Notes: generated by a model not told the origin, from the letters alone. DNA of 57,997 nucleotides from Desulfobacteraceae bacterium 4572_130 (GCA_002084425.1 NBLN01000012.1:1-57997); one strand, 5' to 3'. Counted from the first letter of the stretch, positions 27,478-36,805 are shown. Numbers and translations: made by a program.

Positions 27478-27552
27478 TGGGGCGTCGTCAAGCGGTAAGA
27501 CACAGGATTTTGATTCCTGCATTCAGAGGTTCGATTCCTCTCGCCCCAGCCA
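27478..27552 (+). tRNA. tRNA-Gln (anticodon TTG)
   Basis: A full cloverleaf of 75 nt: acceptor TGGGGCG pairs with CGCCCCA, discriminator G and encoded CCA. The anticodon stem-loop is CAGGA-TTTTGAT-TCCTG with anticodon TTG, and the T-arm is AGAGG-TTCGATT-CCTCT. It lies directly after ispE and before prs. Confidence 0.96.
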
Positions 27553-27861
27553 ATAATGATGGTCTCTTAAAAAAATCAATTTTAACAAGAAAGATGGTAT
27601 TAAAATAAATTCTATATACAAGGTCTAATATTTTTTTGAGGTTGGAAAGTATTTTACTTTCTATGTTTTTATTGTTCTAATACTAATTGCTAATGATTGA
27701 TGACAAAATAAAAGTAAGCAGTTTTTTTGAAAAATTACATATTTGTGAAATTGTTCAATTTATTAACCCACACAAAATTTTATAAAGACTCAATAAAGCA
27801 AAGTACATAAAAATTTTTTATAACGCCATCAATAAATAAAAATTAAAAAAAAGTGAGATAT
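27553..27861. other. Intergenic stretch between tRNA-Gln and prs with a repeat arm
   Basis: No gene seen. On the minus strand, 27785-27833 reads TGATGGCGTTATAAAAAATT followed by TTTATGTACTTTGC, an arm of the GATGG-ended repeat family; CTATATACAAGGTCTAATATT near 27611 may be the opposite inner arm. The prs promoter should lie here but no convincing boxes stand out in the AT-rich background. Confidence 0.45.
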
Positions 27862-28803
27862 ATGCAAGGATTATCAATTTTTTCAGGTAACTCAAATTCT
27901 GCGCTTGCACAAGAAGTTTCTGATTATCTTTCTATACCCCTTGGGGATTTAATGGTAAACAGATTTAGTGATGGCGAAATTCAGGTGGAAATTCATGAAA
28001 ATGTTAGAATGAGCGAGGTATTTGTTATTCAATCAACATGTGCACCTGTAAATGATCATATCATGGAATTACTTTTGATGATAGATGCTTTTAAACGATC
28101 ATCAGCACGCAAAATAACAGCAGTAATTCCTTATTTTGGCTATGCGCGTCAGGATAAAAAAGTAGCCCCTAGAGTACCCATTAGTGCTAAGCTTGTTGCA
28201 GATCTTATTACTAAATCAGGAGTTGACAGAGTTATTACCATTGATCTTCATGCAGGACAAATACAGGGATTTTTTAATATTCCTGTTGATAATCTTTATG
28301 CGGCGCCTGTTATTATTGATTATATAAAAACAAACCATAATATCAATAATCTTGTTTTTGTTTCTCCTGATGCAGGTGGTGTTGAAAGAACTAGAGCTTA
28401 TGCCAAACGCGTGAATGCAAAACTTGCTATTATAGATAAACGAAGAAGTGCTCCAAATAAAGCGAAAGCAATGGCTATAATTGGAGATGTTAAAGATAAA
28501 ATTGCTATTATTTTAGATGATATGATTGACACAGCAGGTACTCTTACAGAAGCTATAGATGTTATAAAATTAAACGGTGCCAAAGAGATTCACGCATGCT
28601 GTACTCATCCAGTTCTTTCAGGGCTTGCACTAGAAAGAATAGAAAATTCTTCAATAAGTAGTTTGTTGGTAACAGACACAATTCCGTTATCTAAAGAGGC
28701 CAAGAAATGTGATAAAATTCAAATTCTTTCCATAGCAAAACTTATGGGAGAGGCAATTAAGCGAATTTACAGAGGTGATTCTGTAAATTCTCTTTTTATA
28801 TAA
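27853..28803 (+). CDS. prs: Ribose-phosphate pyrophosphokinase
   Basis: Makes PRPP from ribose 5-phosphate and ATP. Drawn from a GTG at 27853 (316 aa); the ATG at 27862 ([19 protein letters not shown]) is the more typical start and gives 313. Family motifs: [14 protein letters not shown]-like block as [68 protein letters not shown] and the PRPP loop [17 protein letters not shown]. Supplies PRPP used by Upp at 19328. rplY and pth follow. Confidence 0.96.
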   Translation: MRYMQGLSIFSGNSNSALAQEVSDYLSIPLGDLMVNRFSDGEIQVEIHENVRMSEVFVIQSTCAPVNDHIMELLLMIDAFKRSSARKITAVIPYFGYARQDKKVAPRVPISAKLVADLITKSGVDRVITIDLHAGQIQGFFNIPVDNLYAAPVIIDYIKTNHNINNLVFVSPDAGGVERTRAYAKRVNAKLAIIDKRRSAPNKAKAMAIIGDVKDKIAIILDDMIDTAGTLTEAIDVIKLNGAKEIHACCTHPVLSGLALERIENSSISSLLVTDTIPLSKEAKKCDKIQILSIAKLMGEAIKRIYRGDSVNSLFI

Positions 28804-28850
28804 ATATATATCAAGCTGCATTAGAATGTAGATATTGGGAGGATAAACTT

Positions 28851-29513
28851 TTGGAATTAGTTGATTTAAAAGTTGAAATAAGACAAAAAAAAGGAAAAAA
28901 TAACGCTCGTGATTTAAGAAGAAAAAATATTGTGCCTGGGATTCTTTATGGCCCCAACACAGAACCTGTTATGCTTTCAATCTCAAATTATGATATTGAT
29001 AAAATTATTAGAGAGAATGGTTCGACAGGTGTTTTTCTAAATCTTATAGATAAAGATGATACTAGAGAATCAAGAACAGTTATGCTAAAAGAACTTCAAA
29101 TGGATACCTTTAATTTAAATTATTTGCATATTGATTTTCAAGAAATAGATATTGAGGAAAAAGTTACGATTCGTGTGCCTGTTCAAACGACTGGAGAGTC
29201 AAAAGGTATTAAAGAGGGTGGGGTTGTTTCAATTATTAGACGTGAGCTCAATGTTATTTGCACGCCTCAAAATTTACCAGATACCATTACTATTGACATT
29301 ACCAATCTTGATATTGGAGATTCTGTTCATGTTAAAGAAATAGATCTTGGTGAAAATGTTGAAATTCCCCATGATGTTAATTTCACAGTTTTAACAGTTC
29401 TAGCACCAACAATAGAAAAAGAAAAAGAAGATGAACTTGATGAAGAAGAAGAGATACTTGAAGAAGATGTTAAAGAAGACACTAAAGAGCCAGAAGCTGA
29501 TAGTAAAAAATAA
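28851..29513 (+). CDS. rplY: Large ribosomal subunit protein bL25 (CTC form)
   Basis: 5S rRNA-binding protein with the CTC C-terminal domain. 220 residues: N-terminal RQKKGKNNARDLRRKNIVPGILYG is the L25 RNA-binding start, LHIDFQEID closes the first domain, and the second beta-rich domain is followed by an acidic Glu/Asp/Lys tail from about residue 185. The start is TTG 28851 after a strong GGAGGATAAACTT site; no ATG is available upstream. Standard neighbour of prs and pth. Confidence 0.95.
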   Translation: MELVDLKVEIRQKKGKNNARDLRRKNIVPGILYGPNTEPVMLSISNYDIDKIIRENGSTGVFLNLIDKDDTRESRTVMLKELQMDTFNLNYLHIDFQEIDIEEKVTIRVPVQTTGESKGIKEGGVVSIIRRELNVICTPQNLPDTITIDITNLDIGDSVHVKEIDLGENVEIPHDVNFTVLTVLAPTIEKEKEDELDEEEEILEEDVKEDTKEPEADSKK

Positions 29514-29528
29514 AAAAGAAAATATTCT

Positions 29529-30125
29529 ATGGTTTACAGTCAAATGATTATGATTGTAGGCCTAGGTAATCCTGGGAAAAGATATGCCCAAACTCGTCAT
29601 AATATAGGATTTTTAGTAGTTAATTCATTGCTAAAAAAATTTTCTTTTCTTTTTGAAAAATCTCAATTTAATACTAAATATTCAAAAGGTCTTATTAATA
29701 ATGTAAAAGTTATTATTGTAAAGCCTTTATCTTTTATGAATAAAAGTGGTTTTCCAATTCAACGCATTTCATCTTATTTTAAAATTAATCTTTCCAATAT
29801 AATTGTTATTCATGATGATATTGATCTTGATTTCGGCAGAGTTTTAATTGCAAAAAATCGTGGGCATGGAGGGCATAATGGTATTAAATCTATTATTAAT
29901 TCTTTTGGTTCAAAAAATTTTATAAGAATTAAAGTTGGTGTTGGACGTCCTAGAGAACAAACAAATATTACAAATTATGTTCTAGATAACTTTTCTAAAG
30001 AAGAAAATAAAAAACTTAAAACTATTATTGAAAAATCAATTTATGCTTGTACTTTAATTATTAAAAATGGAGTTGAAATAGCCATGAATCTATGTAATAC
30101 ACGAAAACAAAATTTTCAGGTGTGA
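29529..30125 (+). CDS. pth: Peptidyl-tRNA hydrolase
   Basis: Releases peptides from dropped-off peptidyl-tRNA. 198 residues: IVGLGNPGKRYAQTRHNIGF with the catalytic His in the TRHNIG motif, KPLSFMNKSG, VIHDDIDLDFGR with the catalytic Asp, and GHGGHNGIKSII. Starts at 29529 or, equally well for homology, at the internal Met at 29544 or 29550, since the family begins just before LGNPG. Follows rplY by 15 bases. Confidence 0.96.
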   Translation: MVYSQMIMIVGLGNPGKRYAQTRHNIGFLVVNSLLKKFSFLFEKSQFNTKYSKGLINNVKVIIVKPLSFMNKSGFPIQRISSYFKINLSNIIVIHDDIDLDFGRVLIAKNRGHGGHNGIKSIINSFGSKNFIRIKVGVGRPREQTNITNYVLDNFSKEENKKLKTIIEKSIYACTLIIKNGVEIAMNLCNTRKQNFQV

Positions 30126-30327
30126 TGGGATGTGGATGCATGGAATTGATGGTTATGCTGTGTTTGGCTGAAAGGATATACTAAAATTTAAAAGATACTT
30201 ATAATACTGAATATTTATCATATTGTTGTACTAATCTTATGATTTTACTATAATCTAATTACATTAGTACTTAAAAAACATAGGGTATAATTTTTCTAAT
30301 CAAGTATTAAATAATTGGTGGTTAATA

Positions 30328-30816
30328 ATGAGAAAAAAGTTTATACAAGGAGATTTAGCCGTTTATCCAGCACATGGGGTAGGATGCATATTCTCTATTG
30401 AGAATAAAAATATAAATGGCGAAAGCATGAGTTTTTATATGATGAAAATTATAGAAAATGGAATGGTAATAATGATTCCTATTTCTAATGCAAGCTCTGT
30501 TGGACTAAGAGAAGTTATTTCCAAAAAAGAAATACCTGATGTTTATAAGGTTATACAAAAAAAGGGACACCATACTGATCATCAGACATGGAACAGAAGA
30601 TATCGTGAATACATGGATAAAATTAAAACAGGATCTATTTATGATGTTGCAGAGGTCTTTAGAGATCTTTTTAATCTAAAACTTGAAAAAGATCTTTCCT
30701 TTGGTGAACGTAAACTTCTTGACACATCACAAAATTTACTTGTTCAAGAACTTTCAACTGCACAAAAGATAGATGAACAAGCTATGATAGCAGAGATTCA
30801 ACAATTATTTGATTGA
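30328..30816 (+). CDS. CarD-family transcriptional regulator
   Basis: 162 residues. The N-terminal half (FIQGDLAVYPAHGVGCIFSI) is the RNA-polymerase-interacting Tudor-like domain of CarD/CdnL, which binds the beta lobe and stabilises open promoter complexes. The helical C-terminal half (WNRRYREYMDKIKTGSIYDV, then LRDLFNLK-like and SFGERKLLDTSQNLLVQELS) is the DNA-minor-groove domain. ATG 30328 follows GGTGGTTAATA. A TATAAT box at 30286-30291 precedes it without an obvious -35. A hairpin terminator follows the gene. Confidence 0.92.
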   Translation: MRKKFIQGDLAVYPAHGVGCIFSIENKNINGESMSFYMMKIIENGMVIMIPISNASSVGLREVISKKEIPDVYKVIQKKGHHTDHQTWNRRYREYMDKIKTGSIYDVAEVFRDLFNLKLEKDLSFGERKLLDTSQNLLVQELSTAQKIDEQAMIAEIQQLFD

Positions 30817-30848
30817 TTTTGTTATTAATATATAAAAATTTTTTAAAA

Positions 30849-30891
30849 AAAACCGGTACTCATTCATTATAAAAAATGTGTATCGGTTTTT
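30849..30891. terminator. Intrinsic terminator after carD
   Basis: AAAACCGGTAC and GTATCGGTTTTT form an 11-bp stem with one G-T pair around an 18-base loop. The T-run on the 3' side ends transcription from carD; the A-run on the 5' side would let it work in both directions. Confidence 0.75.
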
Positions 30892-30929
30892 AATTTATAA
30901 TTAATGATATCGTAAACTTGCTATTTACT

Positions 30930-30990
30930 TTCATGTTTCGTGGTAAGGTAAACCACATCCAACTACTAGTGCCTCCTAGTGATTATATGC
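30930..30990 (+). repeat. Diverged copy of the CTGCC/GGCAG-hairpin repeat
   Basis: CATGTTTCGTGGTAAGGTAA followed by ACCACATCCAACTACTAGTGCC keeps the TTTCGTTGTAAGGTAAAC block of the family, but the hairpin end is altered (TAGTGCCTCCTAGTG). Located in the gap between carD and the phosphopantetheinyl transferase. Confidence 0.4.
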
Positions 30991-31058
30991 AACATAAACA
31001 TGAGCAGAGTTTCTAGTAAATAGAGATTTTTTACAATGTTACTATAAGAGGAATTAAT

Positions 31059-31631
31059 ATTTTAACACTGTATCCTGTTATATTAAAAGTACCTAAAAAA
31101 ATAAGAATTCTTAGGGGAAAAAATAAAGTTCAAGCCCTTAGTAAATATGCAAGACAAAGTCTTATAATTTCTAGTAAAAGAAGTGAATTATATCCTAAAA
31201 AATTTGAAAAGGGTAAAAATGGCGAGCCACTTCCTAACAATGGTGTTTATTGGTCAATCACACATAAATCACAATATGTAGCAGGTGTTGTTTCTAATAT
31301 TATTGCAGGAATTGATATTGAAAGAATAAAACCTGTTTCCAATTCTCTTTTTAATATAATCTGTAAAAAAACTGAGATAGAAATTTTTAAAAATCAAAAT
31401 ATGCCTTTAATTTTTTTTAAGATTTTTACTGCAAAAGAAGCTGTATTAAAAGCCTGCGGCATTGGTTTAAAAGGAATATCTAAAATAAAAGTTGTGAATG
31501 CTAGTAACTTTTTTCATACAATACTGGAGTACAATAAGATATTTTATACTGTTGAACATTTTATACTGGACTCCCATCTTGCCTCGGTTGTAAAACATAA
31601 TACAAAAATTATATGGGAAACATACATATAA
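31059..31631 (+). CDS. 4'-phosphopantetheinyl transferase with a non-standard start
   Basis: Transfers phosphopantetheine from CoA to a carrier-protein Ser. The frame is open from 31020 to 31631 and the protein core is clear: VYWSITHKSQYVAGVVS, AGIDIERIKPV (Mg-binding Asp and Glu) and FKIFTAKEAVLKACGIGLKG (catalytic KEA motif). No ATG, GTG or TTG lies in frame before 31401, which is inside the core. The best start is ATT at 31059, six bases after AAGAGGA (31046-31052), giving 190 residues. ATT is a known rare start (as in infC). A short Sfp/EntD-like form of about this size is normal. The alternative is that a standard start has been lost and the gene is failing. Confidence 0.75.
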   Translation: MLTLYPVILKVPKKIRILRGKNKVQALSKYARQSLIISSKRSELYPKKFEKGKNGEPLPNNGVYWSITHKSQYVAGVVSNIIAGIDIERIKPVSNSLFNIICKKTEIEIFKNQNMPLIFFKIFTAKEAVLKACGIGLKGISKIKVVNASNFFHTILEYNKIFYTVEHFILDSHLASVVKHNTKIIWETYI

Positions 31632-31814
31632 AAAATCTGATTTTTTATAAAAACACTTTAAAAATATAATTTTTTTTTAAATTTTTAATCTAAAAAATGT
31701 TTATAAACAGAGTTTGCTTTTTTTTGTCGAAATTTTAGGTTTCCAGGTACAGGTAACATCTTAACCATAAAATTTAAACAAAATTGAGCATTGTACAAAG
31801 CTTTCATTTTAAAG

Positions 31815-31867
31815 TTTTGAAAAAATACTATAGAATAGAATAAAATAAATAAAGATTGCACTACCAT
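31815..31867 (-). repeat. Arm of MITE-like element directly after the DHH-CBS stop codon
   Basis: Minus strand: AATGGTAGTGCAATCTTTAT, then TATTCTATAGTATTTTTTCA. It shares the outer ATGGT-GT block and the inner ATAGTATTTTTTCAA block of the family. It begins about six bases after the stop of the DHH-CBS gene, so it may mark the point where a longer gene was cut. Confidence 0.45.
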
Positions 31868-31872
31868 TAAAA

Positions 31873-33165
31873 TTAATCAGGCAGAAGATCATAAAAATAT
31901 AACATAATATCTGACCTTGCAACTATGCCAATAATTTTTTCATTTTCAATAACAGGGATTCTTCCGATATCATACTTTATCATTAGTTTTGATACATCCA
32001 TAATACTCTTATTCTTAGAAATTGATATTATATTTCTGGTCATAAATGCTTTTACAGGAGACTTTATTTGATTCGCTTTTTTAACTTTTTTAAAATCTCT
32101 TGTTGAAATAATTCCAACCATTTTTTCATTTTCATTAACAACAGGAACACCAATATATTCATTTTCACGAAGAATTTTTCCAGCCTTTTCTATTGTTATA
32201 TCTTGATTAATTGTTAGAACAGGATATGACATAATATCAGAAAGCAGAACAGAAGATTGTTGATTTCCCTTTATCCTGTCTATAATCATTTCTTCAACTA
32301 CATGGGGATTTGTTTTGTTTAAAAGAGCAGCACCAGCACCTGGATGCCCTCCGCCTCCAATACTTTTCATAATAAGACCAATATTTAACTCCTCTATATT
32401 ACTCCTGCCAATAACCATACATTTATTTCTGGCATTATCTATAAAAATTCCAAATGCTGCATCAACATTAACTATTTCTCTATACATTTGAACAACCATT
32501 GAAAGATTTTGAATTTGTCCTTGTATTTCCATTATAGAAATACTTATATTAAAATTTGCTATTTCCTGTCTTTTTGCATTTTGAATCATGAAAAATAATA
32601 TTTCTTTTTGTTTTTTTCCATAAGCGTTTCGTAAAAAATTAGAGATAATAAGAAGATCTGCTTTTTTTTCAAGAAGATATGCAGCAGCATAGGCATCTTG
32701 TGCAGTAGTTGAGGGGAATGAAAGATTTCCTGTATCCTCATAAAGACCCATTAAAAAAAGAGAGGCTTGAATAGGGGTTATATCTTTTTTTTGTTTTTTT
32801 AATTGATTTATCATAAGTGTAATATTTGCACCAATTTCTTTATAAACCTTATAATCAGCATCAATATTACCTCCTGTATGGTGGTCCCATAAAATTATTT
32901 TAATATCATTTTTTTTAATGGGCATAGGCTCAAGGCGATTCCATGAATTTGTATCAACCACTATTAATGTCTTAACCTCATGAAATTTTATATCTTTAAT
33001 ACAAGCAAAATTGAAAATATCTTTATGAATGGAAAGAAACATTTTAAGGTTAGGATTTATAGAACCTGGAAGTACTGCAACAGCATCTGGATAAAGAATG
33101 GTTCCAGCAATCAAAGAAGCAAGGGCATCAAAGTCAGCACCTTTATGAGTTACTATTATTTCCAT
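31873..33165 (-). CDS. DHH-family phosphoesterase with two CBS domains
   Basis: About 430 residues from the chosen ATG 33165 (MEIIVTHKGADFDALASLIA), which has a GGAG site at good spacing; a frame-open ATG at 33240 adds 25 unlikely residues. N-terminal DHH domain: THKGADFDA, VDTNSW, LWDHHTGGNID; DHHA1 domain ends IGGGGHPGAGAAL. Two CBS repeats follow (DIMSYPVLTINQDITIEKA and AFMTRNIISISKNKSIMDVS). In many deltaproteobacteria this module is the front half of an A-adding tRNA nucleotidyltransferase fusion, with a poly(A)-polymerase head after the CBS pair. Here the protein stops right after the second CBS domain (DIMLYFYDLLPD). Role alone could be nucleotide or cyclic-dinucleotide hydrolysis. 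Confidence 0.85.
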   Translation of the reverse strand: MEIIVTHKGADFDALASLIAGTILYPDAVAVLPGSINPNLKMFLSIHKDIFNFACIKDIKFHEVKTLIVVDTNSWNRLEPMPIKKNDIKIILWDHHTGGNIDADYKVYKEIGANITLMINQLKKQKKDITPIQASLFLMGLYEDTGNLSFPSTTAQDAYAAAYLLEKKADLLIISNFLRNAYGKKQKEILFFMIQNAKRQEIANFNISISIMEIQGQIQNLSMVVQMYREIVNVDAAFGIFIDNARNKCMVIGRSNIEELNIGLIMKSIGGGGHPGAGAALLNKTNPHVVEEMIIDRIKGNQQSSVLLSDIMSYPVLTINQDITIEKAGKILRENEYIGVPVVNENEKMVGIISTRDFKKVKKANQIKSPVKAFMTRNIISISKNKSIMDVSKLMIKYDIGRIPVIENEKIIGIVARSDIMLYFYDLLPD

Positions 33166-33306
33166 TATTATACTCCAAAGCTTGTGGTGATGAACAAGGT
33201 GTGAATAAAATAATCCATCTATTATGGTAAAAATCAGCAATTACTGTATATATGATTAACAAAAATCCTAAAAATCTTATAATATTATTATAATATTAAT
33301 AGATAA

Positions 33307-33382
33307 GATTAACGTCGCAAATAATCGGCATGATGAGGAGCGCAGCGACGAAACCTGTCCGAGTTAATTTGCCTTGTTAGCT
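33307..33382 (-). other. Candidate integron attC recombination site
   Basis: On the minus strand the site starts AGCTAAC (R''-like, 33382-33376) and ends GTTAATC (R'-like, 33313-33307). TAAC pairs with GTTA; after a three-base unpaired spacer GCAAAT pairs with ATTTGC, as in the R and L boxes of attC. The inner part is G+C-rich (GTCGCTGCGCTCCTCATCAT). It overlaps the stop codon of the gene at 33364, the usual place for an attC in a gene cassette. R' departs from the GTTRRRY consensus at one purine position. Confidence 0.55.
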
Positions 33383-33714
33383 GTTTCACTTGTTAATATC
33401 CTCAATTCTTCAATATGCTGATTCATTCTGTCTCTTTGCTCATCGGAAAATACAGCACCGAAATTCCCTTCAGTTATTTCTAACTCTAGCAATCTTGACT
33501 CTCCCATAAGCAAATTTAACTTATTCAAAGTTTGGACAGCCTCCTTTCCTTCTTCTGCCAGTTTCCCAAGCTCAATTTCAACTGGACCTACCTTTGCTTT
33601 ACCAGATTCAGATTTAATAAGCCTTTCTACTAGCTTTTGTATTGGGTTTCTTAGTACCAAGGCACCGATTATTACAGCCATTGGCCACGCGATAAGTATC
33701 TGTAATATTTGCAT
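33364..33714 (-). CDS. Small membrane-anchored protein in an apparent integron gene cassette
   Basis: Family not recognised. 116 residues: one N-terminal membrane segment (LQILIAWPMAVIIGALVL) followed by a soluble, charged helical part (VERLIKSESGKAKVGPVEIE, then ELRILTSETANKAN). Codon use is much richer in G+C than neighbouring genes. On its minus strand it is preceded by GTTAGCT and a G+C-rich inverted repeat and followed by an attC-like site that overlaps its stop, which is the anatomy of an integron cassette. No integrase is in the window. ATG 33714 is weakly preceded by AAAGAGCACAAAC. Function unknown. Confidence 0.7.
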   Translation of the reverse strand: MQILQILIAWPMAVIIGALVLRNPIQKLVERLIKSESGKAKVGPVEIELGKLAEEGKEAVQTLNKLNLLMGESRLLELEITEGNFGAVFSDEQRDRMNQHIEELRILTSETANKAN

Positions 33715-33737
33715 GTTTGTGCTCTTTGTATTTGGAC

Positions 33738-33875
33738 AGCTAACGCCCGGCGGATGAGCCGCGAGGATGGTTATTTAATCACCGCAGTCGGTTCGATTGG
33801 CCTGATAGGCGGAGCGCCGTAGGCGGTTCGGCTGTCAGGACAATTGAGCGAAGCTCATCCGCCGGGCGATAGGTC
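33738..33875 (-). other. Second attC-like structure upstream of the cassette gene
   Basis: CGCCCGGCGGATGAGC (33744-33759) is perfectly inverted as GCTCATCCGCCGGGCG (33853-33868). On the plus strand the outer boxes are AGCTAAC on one side and GATAGGT on the other; the latter is one base from a GTTAGGT core. The long stem, TAACGCCCGGC core and about 138-base length look like a long attC. The G+C content contrasts sharply with the AT-rich surroundings. One degenerate core base suggests that it may be inactive. Confidence 0.55.
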
Positions 33876-33892
33876 GTACGAATATGTGAAAA

Positions 33893-34675
33893 TTATAGGT
33901 GAATTATGTTTCCGGGTTTGTCAGGTCTGGCAACATTAAAGCTAACATGAGAAGTATTTAATGACTGGGTAACTGTTTGAAGAGCTTTCTCAGGAGTATT
34001 GTTTTGTTCACTTAAATGAGACAAAATAATATATTCTAGGGTTTTAGAACTTATTTCTGAAATAAGTTTTTCAGCAGCTTGATTGGAGAGATGACCTTTT
34101 CTTCCCTTTATTCTCTGTTTAAGAGCCCAGGGGTATGAATTATTAAGCATGAGCATTTCAGGATCATGGTTTGCTTCAAGGTAAAGAAGAGAACATGCTT
34201 TGAGATGTTCTTTTACTAAATTTGTTGCCACACCCAAATCAGTAACAAAACCTATTTTTATATTCTGATATTTAATGGTAAGTGCTGTTGGATCAGCTGC
34301 ATCATGGGATATGGAAAATGGATTTATTGTTAGATTTCCTATTTTAAATAATTTTCCACAGTTGAAGTATTGAACAAAATCAAGCTTGCCAAGTTTTTTT
34401 GATGCAGCTTGGCATGTTCTTTTATTTATATAAACAGGAATATTAAATCGTCTGCTTAATATTCCTGCACCTTTTACATGGTCTGTATGTTCGTGGGTTA
34501 TAATTATTGCTGAAATTTGCTTAATAGAAAGTCCTTTTGCCGACATTCTTTTTTCAAGTTCAATTCCAGAAAGACCTGCATCAATAAGAATAGAAGTATT
34601 TCTGGCAGAAACAAAAATTGAATTACCCTGACTCCCACTGGCAAGAGGGCAGATTGAAAGTCTGTTTATTTTCAT
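33893..34675 (-). CDS. MBL-fold metallo-hydrolase, YycJ/WalJ-like
   Basis: 260 residues. Zinc-binding motif [15 protein letters not shown] (about residues 56-70), the N-terminal [13 protein letters not shown] typical of the YycJ/WalJ group, [16 protein letters not shown] and [10 protein letters not shown] plus [11 protein letters not shown] towards the C-terminus. WalJ proteins are 5'-3' exonuclease-like enzymes linked to DNA repair or cell-wall regulation in other bacteria. The start overlaps the pnp stop by four bases (ATGA), so it is coupled to pnp. Substrate not known here. Confidence 0.88.
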   Translation of the reverse strand: MKINRLSICPLASGSQGNSIFVSARNTSILIDAGLSGIELEKRMSAKGLSIKQISAIIITHEHTDHVKGAGILSRRFNIPVYINKRTCQAASKKLGKLDFVQYFNCGKLFKIGNLTINPFSISHDAADPTALTIKYQNIKIGFVTDLGVATNLVKEHLKACSLLYLEANHDPEMLMLNNSYPWALKQRIKGRKGHLSNQAAEKLISEISSKTLEYIILSHLSEQNNTPEKALQTVTQSLNTSHVSFNVARPDKPGNIIHL

Positions 34676-36756
34676 TGTTCTTTAGCAGCTCTAAGGCTTA
34701 ATCTGATTTTTCCATCCCTAGTAATTTCAAGAACTTTTACCTTGATAATATCACCTTCTTTAACTACATCAGTAACTTTTTTTACACGCCCGGAAGAAAG
34801 TTCAGAAATATGAACAAGACCATCTGTTCCTGTTTTTATTCTTACAAAGGCTCCAAAATCAGTAGTTTTTACAACTTTGCCCTTATAAATTTTTCCTATT
34901 TCAGGATCAAGCCCGATATCTGAAACTATTATGACAGCTTTATTGCAATCTTCCTGATTTTCTGCTGCAATTTTTATAAGTCCTGAATCATCAACTTCAA
35001 TATTAGTATTAGTATCTGCCTGTATAGCTCTAATCATTTTTCCACCAGGTCCTATAATATCTCTTATCTTATCAGGATTAATTTTAATTGAGGTGATTTT
35101 AGGTGCATAGGGAGACATTTCCATGCGTGGAGTATCAAGTGTTTCAAGCATTTTATCTAGAATATGAAGACGACCTTTTTTTGCCTGTTCAAGGGCTTTT
35201 ATCATAATATCTTTGTTAAGCTCTTTTATTTTAATATCCATTTGAAGCGCAGTAATACCCTCTCTTGTTCCTGCAACCTTAAAATCCATATCTCCAAAAT
35301 GATCTTCATCACCTATAATATCAGATAAAATTACAGTATTGTCTTTATCTTGAATAAGCCCCATAGCAATACCTGAAACAGGAGCTTTGATTGGTACACC
35401 TCCATCCATCATTGCTAGAGTGCTTGAACATACTGTAGCCATTGAAGAACTTCCATTGGACTCCATTACTTCACCAACAAGTCGTATGGTATATTCAAAA
35501 TCAGTATTACTGGGTAAAATTTTTTCCAAAGATCTTGTAGCAAGTGCACCATGACCTATATCTCTACGGCTTGGTCCCCCAAGTCGTCTGCATTCTCCAA
35601 CAGAAAATGGTGGGAAATTATAATGAAGCATAAACTGTCTTTCTTCATTTCCGCTTAGGGTTTCTACCCTTTGTTTATCAGGCCCTGAACCTAGAGTTAA
35701 AATACTTAATACTTGTGTTTCACCTCTGGTAAAAAGAGCACTTCCATGGGGTCTTGGTAAAATTTTTGTTTCACATGTAATATTCCTGATTTCATCAAAA
35801 TCTCTTCCATCAATTCTTTTATTTTCTTTAAGAACTATTTCTCTTGAAATCTTTTTTACAAGATCATCAAATAAAGAGATTATTTCTTTTTCTTTTTGAA
35901 TAAAATCTTCTCCCAGGCTATCAATTAATTCTTGTTTTAAATTTGCAAGAGCTTTACCACGCTCCATTTTTTCTTTTATTTGAATAACTTTATAAATTTT
36001 ATCTTTTCCAAGTTCTTTGATTTTATTAAAAAGCTCTTCATCAATTTTATTTGGCACAAACTTTTTTTTCTGTTTTCCCAGGATTTTTTTTAACTCCTGC
36101 TGAAGTTCAATAATAGGCTCCATTGCTTTGTGTCCAAAAAAAATTGCATCAATAATTTCCTTTTCAGAAGCAACATCAGCTCCACCCTCAACCATGGTAA
36201 CCCCTGTTTTTGAGCCAGCAATAATTAAATCAATATCACTTTTTTCCATTTGTTCCAGTGTTGGATTAGCAATAAATTCACCTTCTATTCTTCCTACTCT
36301 TATGCCTGAAATAGGACCTGCAAACGGGATATCTGATATTTCAAGAGCAGCTGATGCACCAACTATTGCAAGTATATCAGGCTCATTCTCTTTATCTCTG
36401 GAAAGTACTGTTGCGATTACTTGAACTTCATGGGAATATCCTTTTTCAAAAATCGGTCTGATAGATCTATCAATAAGGCGGCATGTAAGTGTCTCTTTTT
36501 CACTGGGTCTTCCTATTTCTCTTCTAAAATAGTTTCCCGGGATTCTTCCTGCAGCATATATCTTTTCCTGATATTCAACTGTAAGAGGTAAAAAAGAAAG
36601 ATTTTCCTTTGGCTCTTTTGATGAAACAACTGTAACAAGAACTATTGTATCTTCATATTGTACAATAACAGAACCTGAAGCTTGTTTTGCAATTTTCCCA
36701 GCCCTAATACTAAACTTTTTGCCGTTAATCTCTGTTTTAAATACTTGTTCTTCCAT
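34672..36756 (-). CDS. pnp: Polyribonucleotide nucleotidyltransferase (PNPase)
   Basis: Phosphorolytic 3'-5' exoribonuclease of the RNA decay machinery. 694 residues with two RNase PH domains ([60 protein letters not shown]), KH domain ([15 protein letters not shown]) and S1 domain ([18 protein letters not shown]), complete. On the minus strand after rpsO, as in most bacteria. A 27-bp perfect inverted repeat lies in its leader (36806-36867), which is a likely RNase III/PNPase autoregulation site by analogy with E. coli. Confidence 0.97.
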   Translation of the reverse strand: MEEQVFKTEINGKKFSIRAGKIAKQASGSVIVQYEDTIVLVTVVSSKEPKENLSFLPLTVEYQEKIYAAGRIPGNYFRREIGRPSEKETLTCRLIDRSIRPIFEKGYSHEVQVIATVLSRDKENEPDILAIVGASAALEISDIPFAGPISGIRVGRIEGEFIANPTLEQMEKSDIDLIIAGSKTGVTMVEGGADVASEKEIIDAIFFGHKAMEPIIELQQELKKILGKQKKKFVPNKIDEELFNKIKELGKDKIYKVIQIKEKMERGKALANLKQELIDSLGEDFIQKEKEIISLFDDLVKKISREIVLKENKRIDGRDFDEIRNITCETKILPRPHGSALFTRGETQVLSILTLGSGPDKQRVETLSGNEERQFMLHYNFPPFSVGECRRLGGPSRRDIGHGALATRSLEKILPSNTDFEYTIRLVGEVMESNGSSSMATVCSSTLAMMDGGVPIKAPVSGIAMGLIQDKDNTVILSDIIGDEDHFGDMDFKVAGTREGITALQMDIKIKELNKDIMIKALEQAKKGRLHILDKMLETLDTPRMEMSPYAPKITSIKINPDKIRDIIGPGGKMIRAIQADTNTNIEVDDSGLIKIAAENQEDCNKAVIIVSDIGLDPEIGKIYKGKVVKTTDFGAFVRIKTGTDGLVHISELSSGRVKKVTDVVKEGDIIKVKVLEITRDGKIRLSLRAAKEQ

Positions 36757-36805
36757 AAATAACTCCTATATAGCTTTTACCAAAAAGCTAAAAGCATATT
36801 ACACA

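Noticed and set aside
31685-31867. 60-codon frame on the minus strand after the DHH-CBS gene
   Set aside because: Its first third is translated repeat sequence, it has no ribosome binding site and no recognisable similarity.
33307-33875. Integron integrase near the cassette
   Set aside because: No tyrosine recombinase frame was found on either strand around the cassette; only attC-like sites and one gene are present.
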